Of a DNA stretch of 64,000 bases, positions 16,576 to 26,182 are shown one piece after another. The stretch is from Salinispora arenicola (GTDB lineage: Bacteria > Actinomycetota > Actinomycetes > Mycobacteriales > Micromonosporaceae). The notes under the pieces were generated by a model. It worked only from the letters and a program-made list of their open reading frames with translations. It searched no databases and was not told where the DNA came from. The number at the start of each line of letters is the position of its first letter. Position 1 is the first letter of the stretch. The stretch spans positions 1,426,001 through 1,490,000 of the forward strand of contig NZ_VFOL01000001.1 in assembly GCF_006716065.1 (NCBI RefSeq), given 5' to 3'. A program made the position numbers and the translations under genes.

Positions 16576-17031
16576 ATGCGTACGCAGCGCCAGGTGGTCA
16601 ACCACTCGCTTCGGAAGCGGGCGGTGCTGCGGGACCTCCTGACCAATCGGGTCGGTCCGCTGGATGTCTGCGACGCCTCGCCCTACCTGAAGAACGCGGC
16701 CCGGTTCCACGGTGAGCCGACCGACGAGCGGTGCCCCATCTGCCGTAGTGAGAACCTGACGCACGTGCACTACATTTACGGCGACGAGCTCCGACAGTCC
16801 GCCGGCCAGGCCCGGACACTGGCGGAGTTGCCCCCGCTGGCGATGACGCTGCGTGAGTTCCAGGTCTTCGTGGTAGAAGTGTGCCTCGGCTGCGACTGGA
16901 ACCATCTCGTCGAGCAGTACCTGCTCGGGCGGGACGGGCTGACCGAGAGTGGGCCGGAGCAGACTGCGGTGGGCGGGGTGCCCGCCACAGATGCCTCGGA
17001 CGGGCGACGGAGGCGAGAGGCGCGACGGTGA
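16576..17031 (+). CDS. DUF5318 family zinc-ribbon-like protein
   Basis: A 151-aa protein of the DUF5318 family (Rv0049 type). Conserved features are the start MRTQRQVVNHSLRKRAVL, the motif VCDASPYLKNAARFHG, and two Cys pairs CPIC (about 53-56) and CLGCDWNHL (about 101-109) that look like zinc ligands. It sits between padR (divergent) and ponA as in mycobacteria, suggesting a conserved but unknown role linked to envelope growth. ATG 16576 is preferred to GTG 16570. The last 25 residues are variable and basic. Confidence 0.85.
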   Translation: MRTQRQVVNHSLRKRAVLRDLLTNRVGPLDVCDASPYLKNAARFHGEPTDERCPICRSENLTHVHYIYGDELRQSAGQARTLAELPPLAMTLREFQVFVVEVCLGCDWNHLVEQYLLGRDGLTESGPEQTAVGGVPATDASDGRRRREARR

Positions 17032-17227
17032 CTTCAGTTCGATCGATCGCTTCGGTCCAGCGGGCCATAACCAGGAGCGATCGACGGCTTGGTAGTCCGA
17101 TTGGCCCCCTTGATAGGCAAATGGGCACTCCCGTGCGACGTGAACCCGTCGTAGCGCCGGGTGCCGCAACTCACGGCAAACCGGTGGTGGTGCGGCTGCG
17201 CCCTACCGCGACCTGCAGGGTGTGAAG

Positions 17228-20152
17228 ATGAACTCGTACGGCGACCCCAGTTCCCCGCGCGGGCGGGCCCGGATACCGGGCCAGCACGACCCCGGGCTGG
17301 CCGACGACGCGTACCGTGCCCCGAATGACGAGGTGCGTGGCCGGGCGGCCGCGCCGGAGGCATCGGCGGGCCGTGCCTCGGTAACACCCGGCGGCGGTGC
17401 CTCCAGCGGGCGGGCCTCGGTTGGCGGCTCGGCGTCCGTCCCCTCCCCGGCTGCCGCCGGCACGGCCTCGGTCGGTCGCGCCTCGGCGTCGGTATCGGCT
17501 GCGCCCGGCCGTGCATCTGTGCCGGCCCCGGCCGCGCCCGGTCGCGCCTCCGTGCCGGCACCGTCGACGCCCGGTCGCGCATCGGTGCCGACATCCCCGG
17601 CGCCGGGTCGTGCCTCCGTGCCGGTCTCCCCGGCGCCGGGCGGCTCTACTGGGCGTGCGACCGTCGGTGCGGCCTCCGTGGGAACGGCCTCGGCCGGCCG
17701 GGCTCGGGTCGGCACGGCGGCGGTCGAGGGGCGGGCCTCCGTGGCGCGGGCCAGCGTCGGACCGGCGTCCGCCGGTCCTGGTGGTCCGGGCGGCCCGAGT
17801 GGTCCGGGCAGGTCCAGGTCCGGCGGCCGTGATCCGAACGCCGCCGCGCGGGCGAAGAAGCGGAAGCGGGCGAACATGCTGATCGCCGCGTGCGCGGTCT
17901 TCATCATGCTCGCCGGCGTGGGTGTGGTCGGCTTCGCCTATTACTCCACCAACGTCGTTCTACCCAACCAGATTCCACTTCCGCAGTCGACGACGGTCTA
18001 CACGAGTGACGGCAAGGGGCTGGTCGCCAAGCTTGGCAACGAGAACCGGACGCTCATTACCGTCAGCCAGATGCCGCAGCACGTTCGCCACGCAGTGGCC
18101 GCGGCCGAGGACCGTAACTTCTACCGGCACTCCGGTGTCGACTACAAGGGCATCGCCCGAGCAGCGTGGAACAACTTCACCGGTGGCGACCGGCAGGGCG
18201 CGTCGACGATCACGCAGCAGTACGCGCGTGGCGCCTACGAGAGCCTCGAGGACGACACCTACACCCGGAAGGTGCGCGAGGCGATCTTCGCCTCCAAGCT
18301 GAACGACGATTTCAGCAAGGAAAAGATCATGGAGAACTATCTCAATGTGATCTATTTCGGCCGCGGAGCGTACGGGATCGAGGCCGCGGCGCAGACCTTC
18401 TTCGGTAAGGCCGCCAGCAAGTTGACCGTCGGCGAGGGTGCGGTGCTGGCTGGGATCATCAAGCAGCCGGAGCCCTCCGCCACCCATAACGGGTTCGACC
18501 CGGCGACCGCCCCGGACGAGGCAAAGTCGCGATGGGACTATGTTCTCGACGGGATGGTGGCCGAGGGCTGGCTCGACGCGGCGGAGCGGCCGACCGAATT
18601 TCCGGAGGTGAAGCCGCCGGCCGAGGGCGGCAACGGCTTCGGTGTGGCGACGCCACGCGGCAACGTCATCAACTACGTACGGGCGGAGATGGAGCAGTGG
18701 GGACTCTGCACCAACACGGGTGCCGACGAGGTCAAGCCCTCCTGTGCGGATGAGCTACGCAAGGGCGGCTACAAGATCACCACAACGATCGACGACAAGA
18801 TGCAGACCGCTCTGGAGAAGGCGGCACGAGCGGGGGTAAAGGGTTCGGTCCTCGACGGCCAGCCGGACAATCTGATGGCTGCCGGAGTCGCGATAGACCC
18901 CAAGACGGGCCGGGTGCTCGCCTACTACGGTGGGGAAAGCGGTGGTGACATCGACTTGGCCGGCAAGAACACCACAGACGGCATCCTCTTTGGTGGCCAT
19001 CCCCCTGCCTCGTCCTTCAAGGTCTACACTCTGGCGGCCGCCATCGAGGCCGGCATCTCCGTCAACTCCCGGTGGGACGCGACGCCCTTCACCCCCGAGG
19101 GGTACGAAGGCAAGATCCATAACGCGAGCCGGAACGCGCACTGTGGTAAGTCCTGCACCCTGGACGAGTCGACGGTCAAGTCGTATAACGTTCCGTTCTT
19201 CCATGTGGCGGAGCAGATCGGCCCGGACAAGGTGGTCAGCATGGCCCGGCAGGCGGGTATCACCACCATGTGGACCGACAACCCGGTCAAGCCATACAAC
19301 CTGTTGGCGGAGAAGCCGGAAGACCTGGCACCGGCGCGGTTCGACCACGTGGTGGGCTATGGCCAGTACCCGATTACCGTCCTCGACCATGCCAACGGTC
19401 TCGCGACGCTGGCGAACGATGGCCTCTACCACAAGGCGCACTTCGTGCTCAAGGTCGAGCAGAAGGACAAAGCGACCGGCGAGTGGAAGGTCGTCCGTGG
19501 GACCGGCGAGAAGCTGGACGGGCAGCAGCGGATCCGGAAAGGGGTCACCGACGAGGTGACCGCGGTGCTCAAGCAGATCCCGAGTCAGAACGGCAATGCC
19601 CTGTCCGGTCGTCGGCAAGCGGCCGGGAAGACCGGCACCTGGGAACTCCTCGATACCCCCCATAACTCGAATGCCTGGATGGTCGGCTACGACGACAACC
19701 TGGCGACAGCGATATGGATCGGCGCTAACCCCGAGGCAGAAAGCAAAGCGATTCTCAACAAGAACAATAAGAACATCGGCGGCAGCGATCTCCCGGCGGA
19801 CCTGTGGCAGCGGTTCATGAACGAGGCACTCGACGGTAAGCCCAAGTCCGACCTGCCGCGCATCACCGGAGTCGGCGACGACACGGCCGGCAACGGCGAG
19901 CTGCCGAAACCACCGGAGCCGCCGGACTGCGGGCCGCTCGGCCTGTTCTGTCCGGGTGGCGACGACGATGACGACGACAACGGCGGTGGCGACAACGGCG
20001 GTGGCGACAACGGCGGTGGCGACAACGGCGGTGGCGACAACGGCGGTGGCGGTAACAACGGCGGTAGGGGTAACAACGGCGGTGGCGGCGGTGGAGACAT
20101 CGGGTTCCCGCCGCCGCCAACCGGAAACACCGAACGACCCAGGCGGGACTAG
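17228..20152 (+). CDS. ponA1: Bifunctional penicillin-binding protein PonA1 (class A PBP)
   Basis: A 974-aa peptidoglycan synthase. A ~215-residue cytoplasmic tail is made of repeated RASVPxP units (PGRASVPAP, PGRASVPTS and so on). It is followed by one membrane helix (about 217-239). The glycosyltransferase-51 domain has EDRNFYRHSGVDYKG, with the catalytic Glu at 294. The transpeptidase domain has SSFK (595-598, nucleophile Ser595), SYN (652-654) and KTG (801-803). The C-terminus is acidic and Gly/Asn-rich with DNGGG repeats. It builds glycan strands and cross-links them outside the membrane. The unusually long disordered N-terminal tail may bind divisome or elongasome partners. Confidence 0.95.
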   Translation: MNSYGDPSSPRGRARIPGQHDPGLADDAYRAPNDEVRGRAAAPEASAGRASVTPGGGASSGRASVGGSASVPSPAAAGTASVGRASASVSAAPGRASVPAPAAPGRASVPAPSTPGRASVPTSPAPGRASVPVSPAPGGSTGRATVGAASVGTASAGRARVGTAAVEGRASVARASVGPASAGPGGPGGPSGPGRSRSGGRDPNAAARAKKRKRANMLIAACAVFIMLAGVGVVGFAYYSTNVVLPNQIPLPQSTTVYTSDGKGLVAKLGNENRTLITVSQMPQHVRHAVAAAEDRNFYRHSGVDYKGIARAAWNNFTGGDRQGASTITQQYARGAYESLEDDTYTRKVREAIFASKLNDDFSKEKIMENYLNVIYFGRGAYGIEAAAQTFFGKAASKLTVGEGAVLAGIIKQPEPSATHNGFDPATAPDEAKSRWDYVLDGMVAEGWLDAAERPTEFPEVKPPAEGGNGFGVATPRGNVINYVRAEMEQWGLCTNTGADEVKPSCADELRKGGYKITTTIDDKMQTALEKAARAGVKGSVLDGQPDNLMAAGVAIDPKTGRVLAYYGGESGGDIDLAGKNTTDGILFGGHPPASSFKVYTLAAAIEAGISVNSRWDATPFTPEGYEGKIHNASRNAHCGKSCTLDESTVKSYNVPFFHVAEQIGPDKVVSMARQAGITTMWTDNPVKPYNLLAEKPEDLAPARFDHVVGYGQYPITVLDHANGLATLANDGLYHKAHFVLKVEQKDKATGEWKVVRGTGEKLDGQQRIRKGVTDEVTAVLKQIPSQNGNALSGRRQAAGKTGTWELLDTPHNSNAWMVGYDDNLATAIWIGANPEAESKAILNKNNKNIGGSDLPADLWQRFMNEALDGKPKSDLPRITGVGDDTAGNGELPKPPEPPDCGPLGLFCPGGDDDDDDNGGGDNGGGDNGGGDNGGGDNGGGGNNGGRGNNGGGGGGDIGFPPPPTGNTERPRRD
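19976..20050 (+). repeat. 15-bp tandem repeat in the 3' end of ponA1
   Basis: Five perfect copies of GACAACGGCGGTGGC encode DNGGG pentapeptides, followed by degenerate NNGG(R/G)G units to 20099. The in-frame unit length lets copy number change without breaking the gene, giving a variable, flexible extracellular tail. Confidence 0.85.
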
Positions 20153-20254
20153 TAGTGTTCTAGGCCGTTGTGGCGTGTCGGTTGTACGGGCATCGTGGCG
20201 GTGTTTGGCTGCGGTGCGTAGATGAGCGGGATCTGGTTCGGGGGCGAGGGCAGT

Positions 20255-20915
20255 TGGAGGCTTCGCTGAGGGCCCGGCAGTACTCCGGCACCCTCGGGGT
20301 TAGGCCGCCAACTGCCAGATCGCCGTCAGTATCGACGCGGCGACCGACACCGCGTCGGCGGTGTCGAACTGGCGGTTGTTCGTGCCGGAGTCCTGGGACG
20401 AGGGCTGCGTACCGGGCCGGATGGCAAGCCCGCGAAAACGCGCACGCTCGCAGACTGCGCCGCGAGTCGGCCACCCGGGATGCGGCCAGGGCGAGGAAAC
20501 CACATTCCCGTGTGCAGGCGCCGCCCGTCGAGCATATCGAGCAGATCTTCCGGCGGCGGGCGGCGCCGAAGGTCCCCGACACGCAGTGGTACCGGCCGAC
20601 GTGGTTGATGGCCCTGGAGATGCTCGACGAGTTGGCCGCAGCGGGCTGAGTCTGCCGCTGCTGCCGCCAAGCTACGGGCAGGTCGCCGAGTTCCCTCAGG
20701 GCCTGACCGACTACTGTCTGTCCGACCTACCCAAAGGTACGCCGCGTTGGTCCGCCGGGCCACAAGCCGCTGGCGCATCGAGTACGACTACCGTGACCAC
20801 CACCGCCCTCGGATATTTGAAGGACGCTTCTGGACCGGCCGGCACCGCCACGTCGCCCTCACCGCAGCCGCCCACCTGTTCTTCACCCGCCTACGGACGA
20901 CCCACCTAGAAGCGG
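20255..20915 (+). pseudogene. Decayed IS701-family transposase
   Basis: Homology to IS701 transposases is scattered over at least three frames. Pieces read ARQYSGTLG (near 20275), AVSIDAATDTAS then NWRLFVPESWDE (20310-20402), RRRAAPKVPDTQWYRPTWLMALEMLDELA (20553-20640), and WRIEYDYRDHHRPRIFEGRFWTGRHRHVALTAAAHLF (20770-20885). Frameshifts separate the blocks and the N-terminus is missing, so the gene cannot make an active transposase. It starts about 100 bp after ponA1 and marks the beginning of the accessory region. Confidence 0.7.
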
Positions 20916-21098
20916 CAGGGCAGACGCCTAACGACGGCGGGTATTGTTCGACGACCCACGCCCGGCGCTACCGCACCGTCCACGTTCAGGCCGGCGACCA
21001 CACGATCACCACCGCCGATCCCATCGGACGGCCTTCGCGCTGTTCAGTTGACCTAGGTTGCGGCCCGGAAGGAGATGCTCTGGTGATGGTGTCGAGAT

Positions 21099-21117
21099 GA
21101 CTCTTCGATGAAGAGTC
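21099..21117. promoter_or_regulatory. Palindrome upstream of first DUF2690 gene
   Basis: GACTCTTC-GAT-GAAGAGTC is a perfect inverted repeat 54 bp before the ATG of the secreted DUF2690-type gene. It is too short and too near the gene to be the terminator of the transposase remnant alone; an operator is possible. A TTGACA occurs at 21144-21149. Confidence 0.4.
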
Positions 21118-21170
21118 GTTCTAGTTTGCCCTCAGCCCTAGCATTGACACAGAAGGTGGGAGTTTGGCTT

Positions 21171-21707
21171 ATGAAAAGGCTATTTTCTATAGCGGCGCTG
21201 TTCGCTATGCTTACCACTTCGGTTGTGGTTTCCGTGCCAGCTCAAGCGGCTACAGGGCCTGCCGGTAAAAGCATGGAGGCCGCTCGAGTGATCGCATCTG
21301 GTGGCGGTGTCATGATTGACGAGGCGACTCTACTCAACTCTGGTTGTGGTTCCAAGTGTGATGGTAAAGACCCGGCGTCGTTTCGGATCTACTATGAACA
21401 ACTTCCCCACAATTACTATACCTGCGCTGAAGATGCGTGGACGGTGGATACTGCTGAGGATCCCATCGCTGGCGTCGAGTTGCGGTACAGCTCGCGTTGC
21501 CGTACAGCCTGGGCGAGGGCCAAGACACAGGGCATGTTTAAAGTAGAGAGCCGTTACCTGAGCGGCGCGCATCGGATAACGATGACAGAACTTGCGGCTA
21601 ATTGGCGTTGGACGGCTATGGTTGATGATGCCGGTTTGCTGGCGCGAGCGTGCCTTCGGACGGGCCCCCCGGGTAGCGATTGGAACTACTGCACGAGGTG
21701 GTATTAG
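21171..21707 (+). CDS. Secreted six-cysteine DUF2690-type protein (copy 1)
   Basis: A 178-aa exported protein. The signal peptide is residues 1-27 (MKRLFSIAALFAMLTTS, cleavage near AQA). The mature part has six cysteines (59, 63, 85, 110, 161, 174) and the DUF2690 signature CDGKDP (63-68), VELRYSSRCRTAWAR (102-116). Disulfides and an extracellular site are likely; the function of the family is unknown. Two paralogues lie in this window (25679-26182 and 32539-33030). ATG 21171 starts at the signal peptide; longer in-frame starts lack one. Base composition is visibly less GC-rich than in ponA1, which suggests transfer. Confidence 0.8.
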   Translation: MKRLFSIAALFAMLTTSVVVSVPAQAATGPAGKSMEAARVIASGGGVMIDEATLLNSGCGSKCDGKDPASFRIYYEQLPHNYYTCAEDAWTVDTAEDPIAGVELRYSSRCRTAWARAKTQGMFKVESRYLSGAHRITMTELAANWRWTAMVDDAGLLARACLRTGPPGSDWNYCTRWY

Positions 21708-21869
21708 GAACAACCCATGCTCAGGTTGATTGCGTAGTCGGCCGGCCGGTGCTCTGAGGCTGGCTATGCGCGTCGTGACGGTCTCTGTGAAGATCGGGAG
21801 AGTGGGCATGTGGGTGATCATGGAGTCCCTCTATGCTTCACGACCCCTGAGGACCTCACCCGCCGATGT

Positions 21870-22557
21870 CATCATGCCCGATCCCGTACTGTCCGCCGTT
21901 GTCGCCGGCACCCCAGGTGCTCACCACCTACAGTTAGCGATGGTGAGCGCCTGGGGTTGTTGCACGCCTTATTGGCGGCCGGATCCCCGTTGACCCGCGG
22001 GGGTTCGGTGTTGGGCAATGGCTCGTCGTGCAGCCGCTTGCCGCCGCGTACCCAGGCCTCCTCACCCACGTTGCCGCTTCGGATGGTGGCCGCTGTGGAC
22101 GGGAAGCCCTTCGGGGTATCCGCCACCGCGACACCGGGCATGGCCAAGCCGCCGCAGCCCCGCACCGTTAGAGCCATCACCGTGCTCACCCCGACGGAAT
22201 CGGATTCCCTCACGTGTAGCAGGCCATCCGGATTATTCGGACCCTGCCAGCGGGGAGACAACCTACTTCACCGTGTCTCGACCCGCCGGGCAGGCACTAC
22301 CTGCCGATCTACCGAACTAGGCCCGCAGCGAATGGCACATCGAGAACACGTTCACCACATTCGAGACATACGTTCCGTGAAGATCTCCACTAAGTCCGCA
22401 CCGGCACCGTACGCGCCCGTCATGGCCACCCTGCGCAACACCTCGTTCGGCTACCACTCGCACCAACGGCGAGGCCAATCCGGCGCCACCCGACGCGCCA
22501 ACCGCCGCCCACACGACCTCACCATCGCCGTCACCAGCGCCTATCCGACGGGGCAAA
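21870..22557 (+). pseudogene. Decayed ISAs1-family transposase
   Basis: Fragments of an ISAs1-type DDE transposase lie in different frames. The motif AAVDGKPFG occurs near 22090-22120. The C-terminal block WHIENTFTTFET (about 22329-22365), a stretch fitting RTGTxPxVMATLRNT (about 22395-22445), and TNGEANPAPPDAPTAA with RRPHDLTIAV around 22500 are also present. In-frame stops and frameshifts interrupt it throughout. The N-terminal part resembles the DPRxRRGVRHRL segment only weakly. Confidence 0.6.
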
Positions 22558-22620
22558 GGGGCCTGTCTGGGACGGAGTGTGGCGTTTTCCGTGTTTGGCC
22601 GTTGGGTATGATCGGGGTTG

Positions 22621-23640
22621 TTAGATGGTGCTCCGGTCGCCGTAGGCGAGGATCAGGGCGTTGAGGGCCTTGCCCCAACCGTGGACCCGGCCGGTGATGC
22701 TCCCACCGCCCCGGCGTTTCTGCTGGACGACGAGGTACAGAACCTTATCGCTGCCTGCTCCGTTGGGAAATGCCCGCGCCGGCGCGTGGCTTGCCGGAAC
22801 CGGGCGTTCAGCGACTCGATGATGTTGGTGGTGTAGAGGACCTTGCGGACCTCGTGGTCGTAGTCCAGGAACGGCACGAACTGCGGCCACGAGGTGCGCC
22901 ACAGCCGGATCACGGCCGGGTAGCGGTCCCCGAACTCGGCGGCGAACGCCTCGAAGCGGGCCTCCGCGGCCGCGACGGCCGCGACGGTCGCGGCGGTGTA
23001 GATCTCCCGCAACGCGGGGGTGATCTTCTGCCAGTCCTTACGATTCGTGTACCGCAGGCGCGCCCGTACGAGGTGCACGACGCACTGCTGGTGCACCGCG
23101 AGCGGCCACACCTGTTCGATCGCGTCGGTCATGCCCTTGAGCCCGTCGGAGCAGACCATGAACACGTCCTCCACCCCACGGTTGCGCAGTTCGGTGAGGT
23201 AACCGGCCCACTGCTTGGCTCCTTCCCCGCCGGCGCCGGCCCACATGCCCAGCACGTCGCGTTCCCCGTCGAGGCTGATCCCGACCACCACGTAGACGGG
23301 CCGGTTCGCGACCTGTCCCTGGCGGATCTTCATCATCAGGGCGTCGATGAACACCACCGGATACACCCGGTCCAGAGGCCGCTGCCGCCACGCTTCCATC
23401 TCGTCCAGGACACTGTCGGTGACCCCGGCTGATCAACTCCCGAGACACCTCGGCGTCATACACATCCGCCAGATGCGCGGAGATCTCCCCGGTCGTCAGG
23501 CCCTTGGCATACAGCGACAGGATGGCCTCGTTGAAGCCATCGAGGCGGCGGGCGTGTTTGGGCACGATCCGCGGGGTGAACGACCCGGCCCGGTCCCGAG
23601 GGACCTGGATCCGCACCGGCCCGACCTCGGTCTGCACCGT
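22621..23640 (-). pseudogene. IS256-family (mutator) transposase, frameshifted and 5'-truncated
   Basis: Reading on the minus strand gives most of an IS256 transposase: EVGPVRIQVPRDRAGSFTP, then AHLADVYDAEVSRELISR, DRVYPVVFIDALMMKIR (first DDE Asp), VCSDGLKGMTDAI (second), and YTTNIIESLNARFRQATRRRGHFPTEQAA (with the catalytic Glu). A one-base insertion in a G run near 23427 and a second frameshift near 22748 split it into three frames; the last ends GWGKALNALILAYGDR. The first ~100 residues are missing at 23641, where a plus-strand IS256 fragment begins. It is inactive. Confidence 0.85.
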
Positions 23641-23649
23641 TGACCAGGC

Positions 23650-23830
23650 GGGTTCTGGAAGCGGGTCTCGATGGTGAGATCATTGACCACTTGGGTTATG
23701 ACGAGGCCCGGTCCAGCAGGCAATAGCGGTGGGAACTCCCGCAACGGGGCGCGGGGTAAGACGTGCTGATCGAGGTCGGCCCTGTGCAGGTCGAGGTGCC
23801 CCTGACCGCGATAGCACGTTCGAACCGCAG
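23650..23830 (+). pseudogene. IS256-family transposase N-terminal fragment, opposite strand
   Basis: On the plus strand the sequence reads VLEAGLDGEIIDHLGYD (23653-23703), then, after a frameshift, NSGGNSRNGARGKT (about 23721-23762), then VLIEVGPVQVEVP (about 23763-23800). This is the conserved N-terminal part of an IS256-family transposase, a different copy from the minus-strand gene that ends at 23640. The remainder is missing. The two remnants thus meet head to head. Confidence 0.7.
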
Positions 23831-23981
23831 GTCGTGCGCGTGCGTCAGCGCGGGTTGTGCGGGTTGAGGACATGGCGACTTCCTTGTCGGCCAAGGGATT
23901 GACGGCCGGGAAATTCAGGCCCACCGGTCCGAGGCATCCAGGTGCACGACGGGAACACCGATCTAGTGCAGGATGCACGTC

Positions 23982-25481
23982 ATGAAGACGCAGACGACGG
24001 GTGGTATGGACGACGCCGCCGCACCGGACCACCCGTCCCGCTCCGACGGCTTTGTCCGCGGCGTCTCCGGCCTGATCGGTGGTCCGTTGGGTGACCATGC
24101 CACCGCGCTGGACCGGCCGGTCGGTCGGGAACGCCGGTTCTGGACCGCCGTGCGGATCGTCCTGGCCCTGGTCTGCCTGACGTTGGCCCTGCATTGGGTG
24201 CAGAAGTCGCCCTGCCAGGACGGAGCCTGGACGGACAACGTCCAGTACACCCGCTTCTGCTACACCGACGTGCTGGCCCTGTACTACGCCGAGGGGCTCA
24301 ACGAGGGCAAGGTCCCATACCGGGACCACCCCGTGGAGTATCCCGTGCTCACCGGCTACTTCATGGGTGCGCTCGGCCTGCCCGTGCACGCCCTTGGCGC
24401 GGACGACCCCAGCATCAACCAGGCAATGTGGTTCTACAACCTGAACGCCCTGGTGCTCGGCGCGCTGGCGGTGGCCACCGTCGCCGTGCTCCTCGCGCTG
24501 CGGCGCCGACGACCCTGGGACGCGGCGCTCTTCGCACTGTCACCCGCGCTGCTGCTCACCGCCACCGTCAACTGGGACCTTCTCGCCATCGGACTGGCCG
24601 CGTTCGGCCTGCTGGCCTGGGCACGCCGCAAACCCGTGCTGGCCGGTCTGCTGCTCGGCCTGGGCGGGGCGGCGAAGCTCTGGCCGCTGTTTCTCTTTTG
24701 GCCGATCCTGCTGCTCGCGATCCGGAGTGGTCGGCTGCGGCCCGCGCTCACCGCGATCGGAGCGGGCGCGGCGGCCCTTGTCGTGGTGAACCTCCCCACC
24801 GCGCTGCTCTACCCCGGCAACTGGGGACGTTTCCTGGAACTCAACACCGAACGGCCGATCGACTGGGGCACCCTCTGGTATATCGGTCGCTACCTCGACG
24901 GCAAGATCAACGTCGGAGAACCCGGTGCCGGCCCCTTCGAGTGGCTGAGCAACAACATTCCGGTGCTGAACAACCTGGCGTACGCGCTGTTCTTCCTGGC
25001 ATGCGTCGGTATCGCGGTGCTGGCCCTGCGGGCACCACGCCGGCCCCGCCTCGCCCAACTCGCGTTCCTGGTGGTCGCCGCATTTCTGATCTTCAGCAAG
25101 GTCTGGTCACAGCAGTTCGTGCTCTGGCTGCTGCCCCTGGCCGTGCTCGCCCGCCCGAAGTGGGGCGCGTTCCTGGCCTGGCAACTCGCCGAGGTCGGCT
25201 ACTTCGTGGCCTTCTACGGGGAGCTTCTGGGCACCTCAACCGACACGCCGGTTTTTCCCGAGGGCGTCTTCGTGTTAGCCGCCACGCTCCGGCTGGCCAC
25301 CGTCGTAGTGCTCTGCGTGCTGATCGTCCAGGAGATCCTCCGGCCGGAGCAGGACGCGGTACGGGCCAGCTACCCCGATGACCCGGACGCCGGGGTCATC
25401 GACGGCGCACCAGACGCCGGCTGGGTGACCAGACCTCGCGCGACCGCGCGGCGACCTGACCGACGGCCGATCTCCCCATGA
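23982..25481 (+). CDS. GT87 (DUF2029) polyprenyl-sugar-dependent glycosyltransferase, Rv0051-like
   Basis: A 499-aa GT-C-fold membrane enzyme with about ten hydrophobic helices. After a short cytoplasmic tail and helix 1 comes the first outer loop CQDGAWTDNVQYTRFCYTDVLALYY, then the acidic motif YRDHPVEYPVLTGYFMGALG, typical of DUF2029 mannosyltransferase-like proteins that use polyprenyl-phosphate sugars outside the membrane. It corresponds by order to Rv0051, downstream of ponA1, although IS remnants now lie between. ATG 23982 has AGGA 8 bases upstream; ATG 23973 and 24006 are alternatives. The acceptor is unknown. Confidence 0.85.
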   Translation: MKTQTTGGMDDAAAPDHPSRSDGFVRGVSGLIGGPLGDHATALDRPVGRERRFWTAVRIVLALVCLTLALHWVQKSPCQDGAWTDNVQYTRFCYTDVLALYYAEGLNEGKVPYRDHPVEYPVLTGYFMGALGLPVHALGADDPSINQAMWFYNLNALVLGALAVATVAVLLALRRRRPWDAALFALSPALLLTATVNWDLLAIGLAAFGLLAWARRKPVLAGLLLGLGGAAKLWPLFLFWPILLLAIRSGRLRPALTAIGAGAAALVVVNLPTALLYPGNWGRFLELNTERPIDWGTLWYIGRYLDGKINVGEPGAGPFEWLSNNIPVLNNLAYALFFLACVGIAVLALRAPRRPRLAQLAFLVVAAFLIFSKVWSQQFVLWLLPLAVLARPKWGAFLAWQLAEVGYFVAFYGELLGTSTDTPVFPEGVFVLAATLRLATVVVLCVLIVQEILRPEQDAVRASYPDDPDAGVIDGAPDAGWVTRPRATARRPDRRPISP

Positions 25482-25678
25482 AAGAGAAGCAGCCACGAGG
25501 AATACGCAGGGAACAATGCAATTAAGATCACTGATCTTTCCGTAAACGTCCGATGACGGCTCCACGAAGTTGATCGGGGCGGCTGACATCTCAGACCCGG
25601 CGAGGGGAGGGCGTGTCCTCACTGGCCGTGTGCATTTGGCTTACGATCGATATCCAACAATTCGGATCAGGATACTGG

Positions 25679-26182
25679 TCAGTATCGTGCGGTGCAATTA
25701 AGGATCGTGGGGTTGTGTGGGTGATCCCACTCGTTTTCGAAATGATAGAAGCAGGCCCGCGCCGTTAAGCCTTTGTCATTAACCATGCCTGACCACGGGC
25801 CAGCATGGCTATTCGAGTCATAGACGGTCTTGCGTAAAGTTCCATTGGTGTTGAAGCTCTGGACGAGCACGCCACTAAGCCAGCCGAAGCTGCCCGTCTG
25901 ACGTGCCCAGGCAGTCCGGCAGAACGGGCTGTATCGTAGCTCGACGTATTGCGAGATGTAGGGGGTATCTGTTGGGAAGAAGTTGCACTGTGCGGTAGTT
26001 CCATCAACCGTCGCGTAGTAGGTGTTCGGATCTTTGCCGTCGCACACCGAGCCACACCCCGATGTTGCGGCCAGCGCCGGAGCCTGGAACCCCATGACCA
26101 TCGTTAGGCCCGTGGCTATGCTCAGCATGAGCCGTGACCGCCGGCGGCGGAGCTTCAGGCGGGAAAACTGTGGACTTCGCAA
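25679..26182 (-). CDS. Secreted six-cysteine DUF2690-type protein (copy 2)
   Basis: A 167-aa exported protein paralogous to the one at 21171-21707. The basic n-region RLKLRRRRSR is followed by a hydrophobic core and an ALA cleavage site (signal to about 38). The six cysteines are at 43, 47, 66, 88, 144 and 163, with CDGKDP (47-52) and VELRYSPFCRTAWAR (80-94). A TTG start at 26182 is chosen because AAGGA lies 6 bases upstream; TTG 26188 touches the same site, and ATG 26128 would cut off the charged n-region. The function is unknown. Confidence 0.75.
   Translation of the reverse strand: MRSPQFSRLKLRRRRSRLMLSIATGLTMVMGFQAPALAATSGCGSVCDGKDPNTYYATVDGTTAQCNFFPTDTPYISQYVELRYSPFCRTAWARQTGSFGWLSGVLVQSFNTNGTLRKTVYDSNSHAGPWSGMVNDKGLTARACFYHFENEWDHPHNPTILNCTARY

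Noticed and set aside
19976..20099. CRISPR-like short regular repeats
   Set aside because: They are 15-bp coding repeats (DNGGG) with no spacers, inside ponA1.
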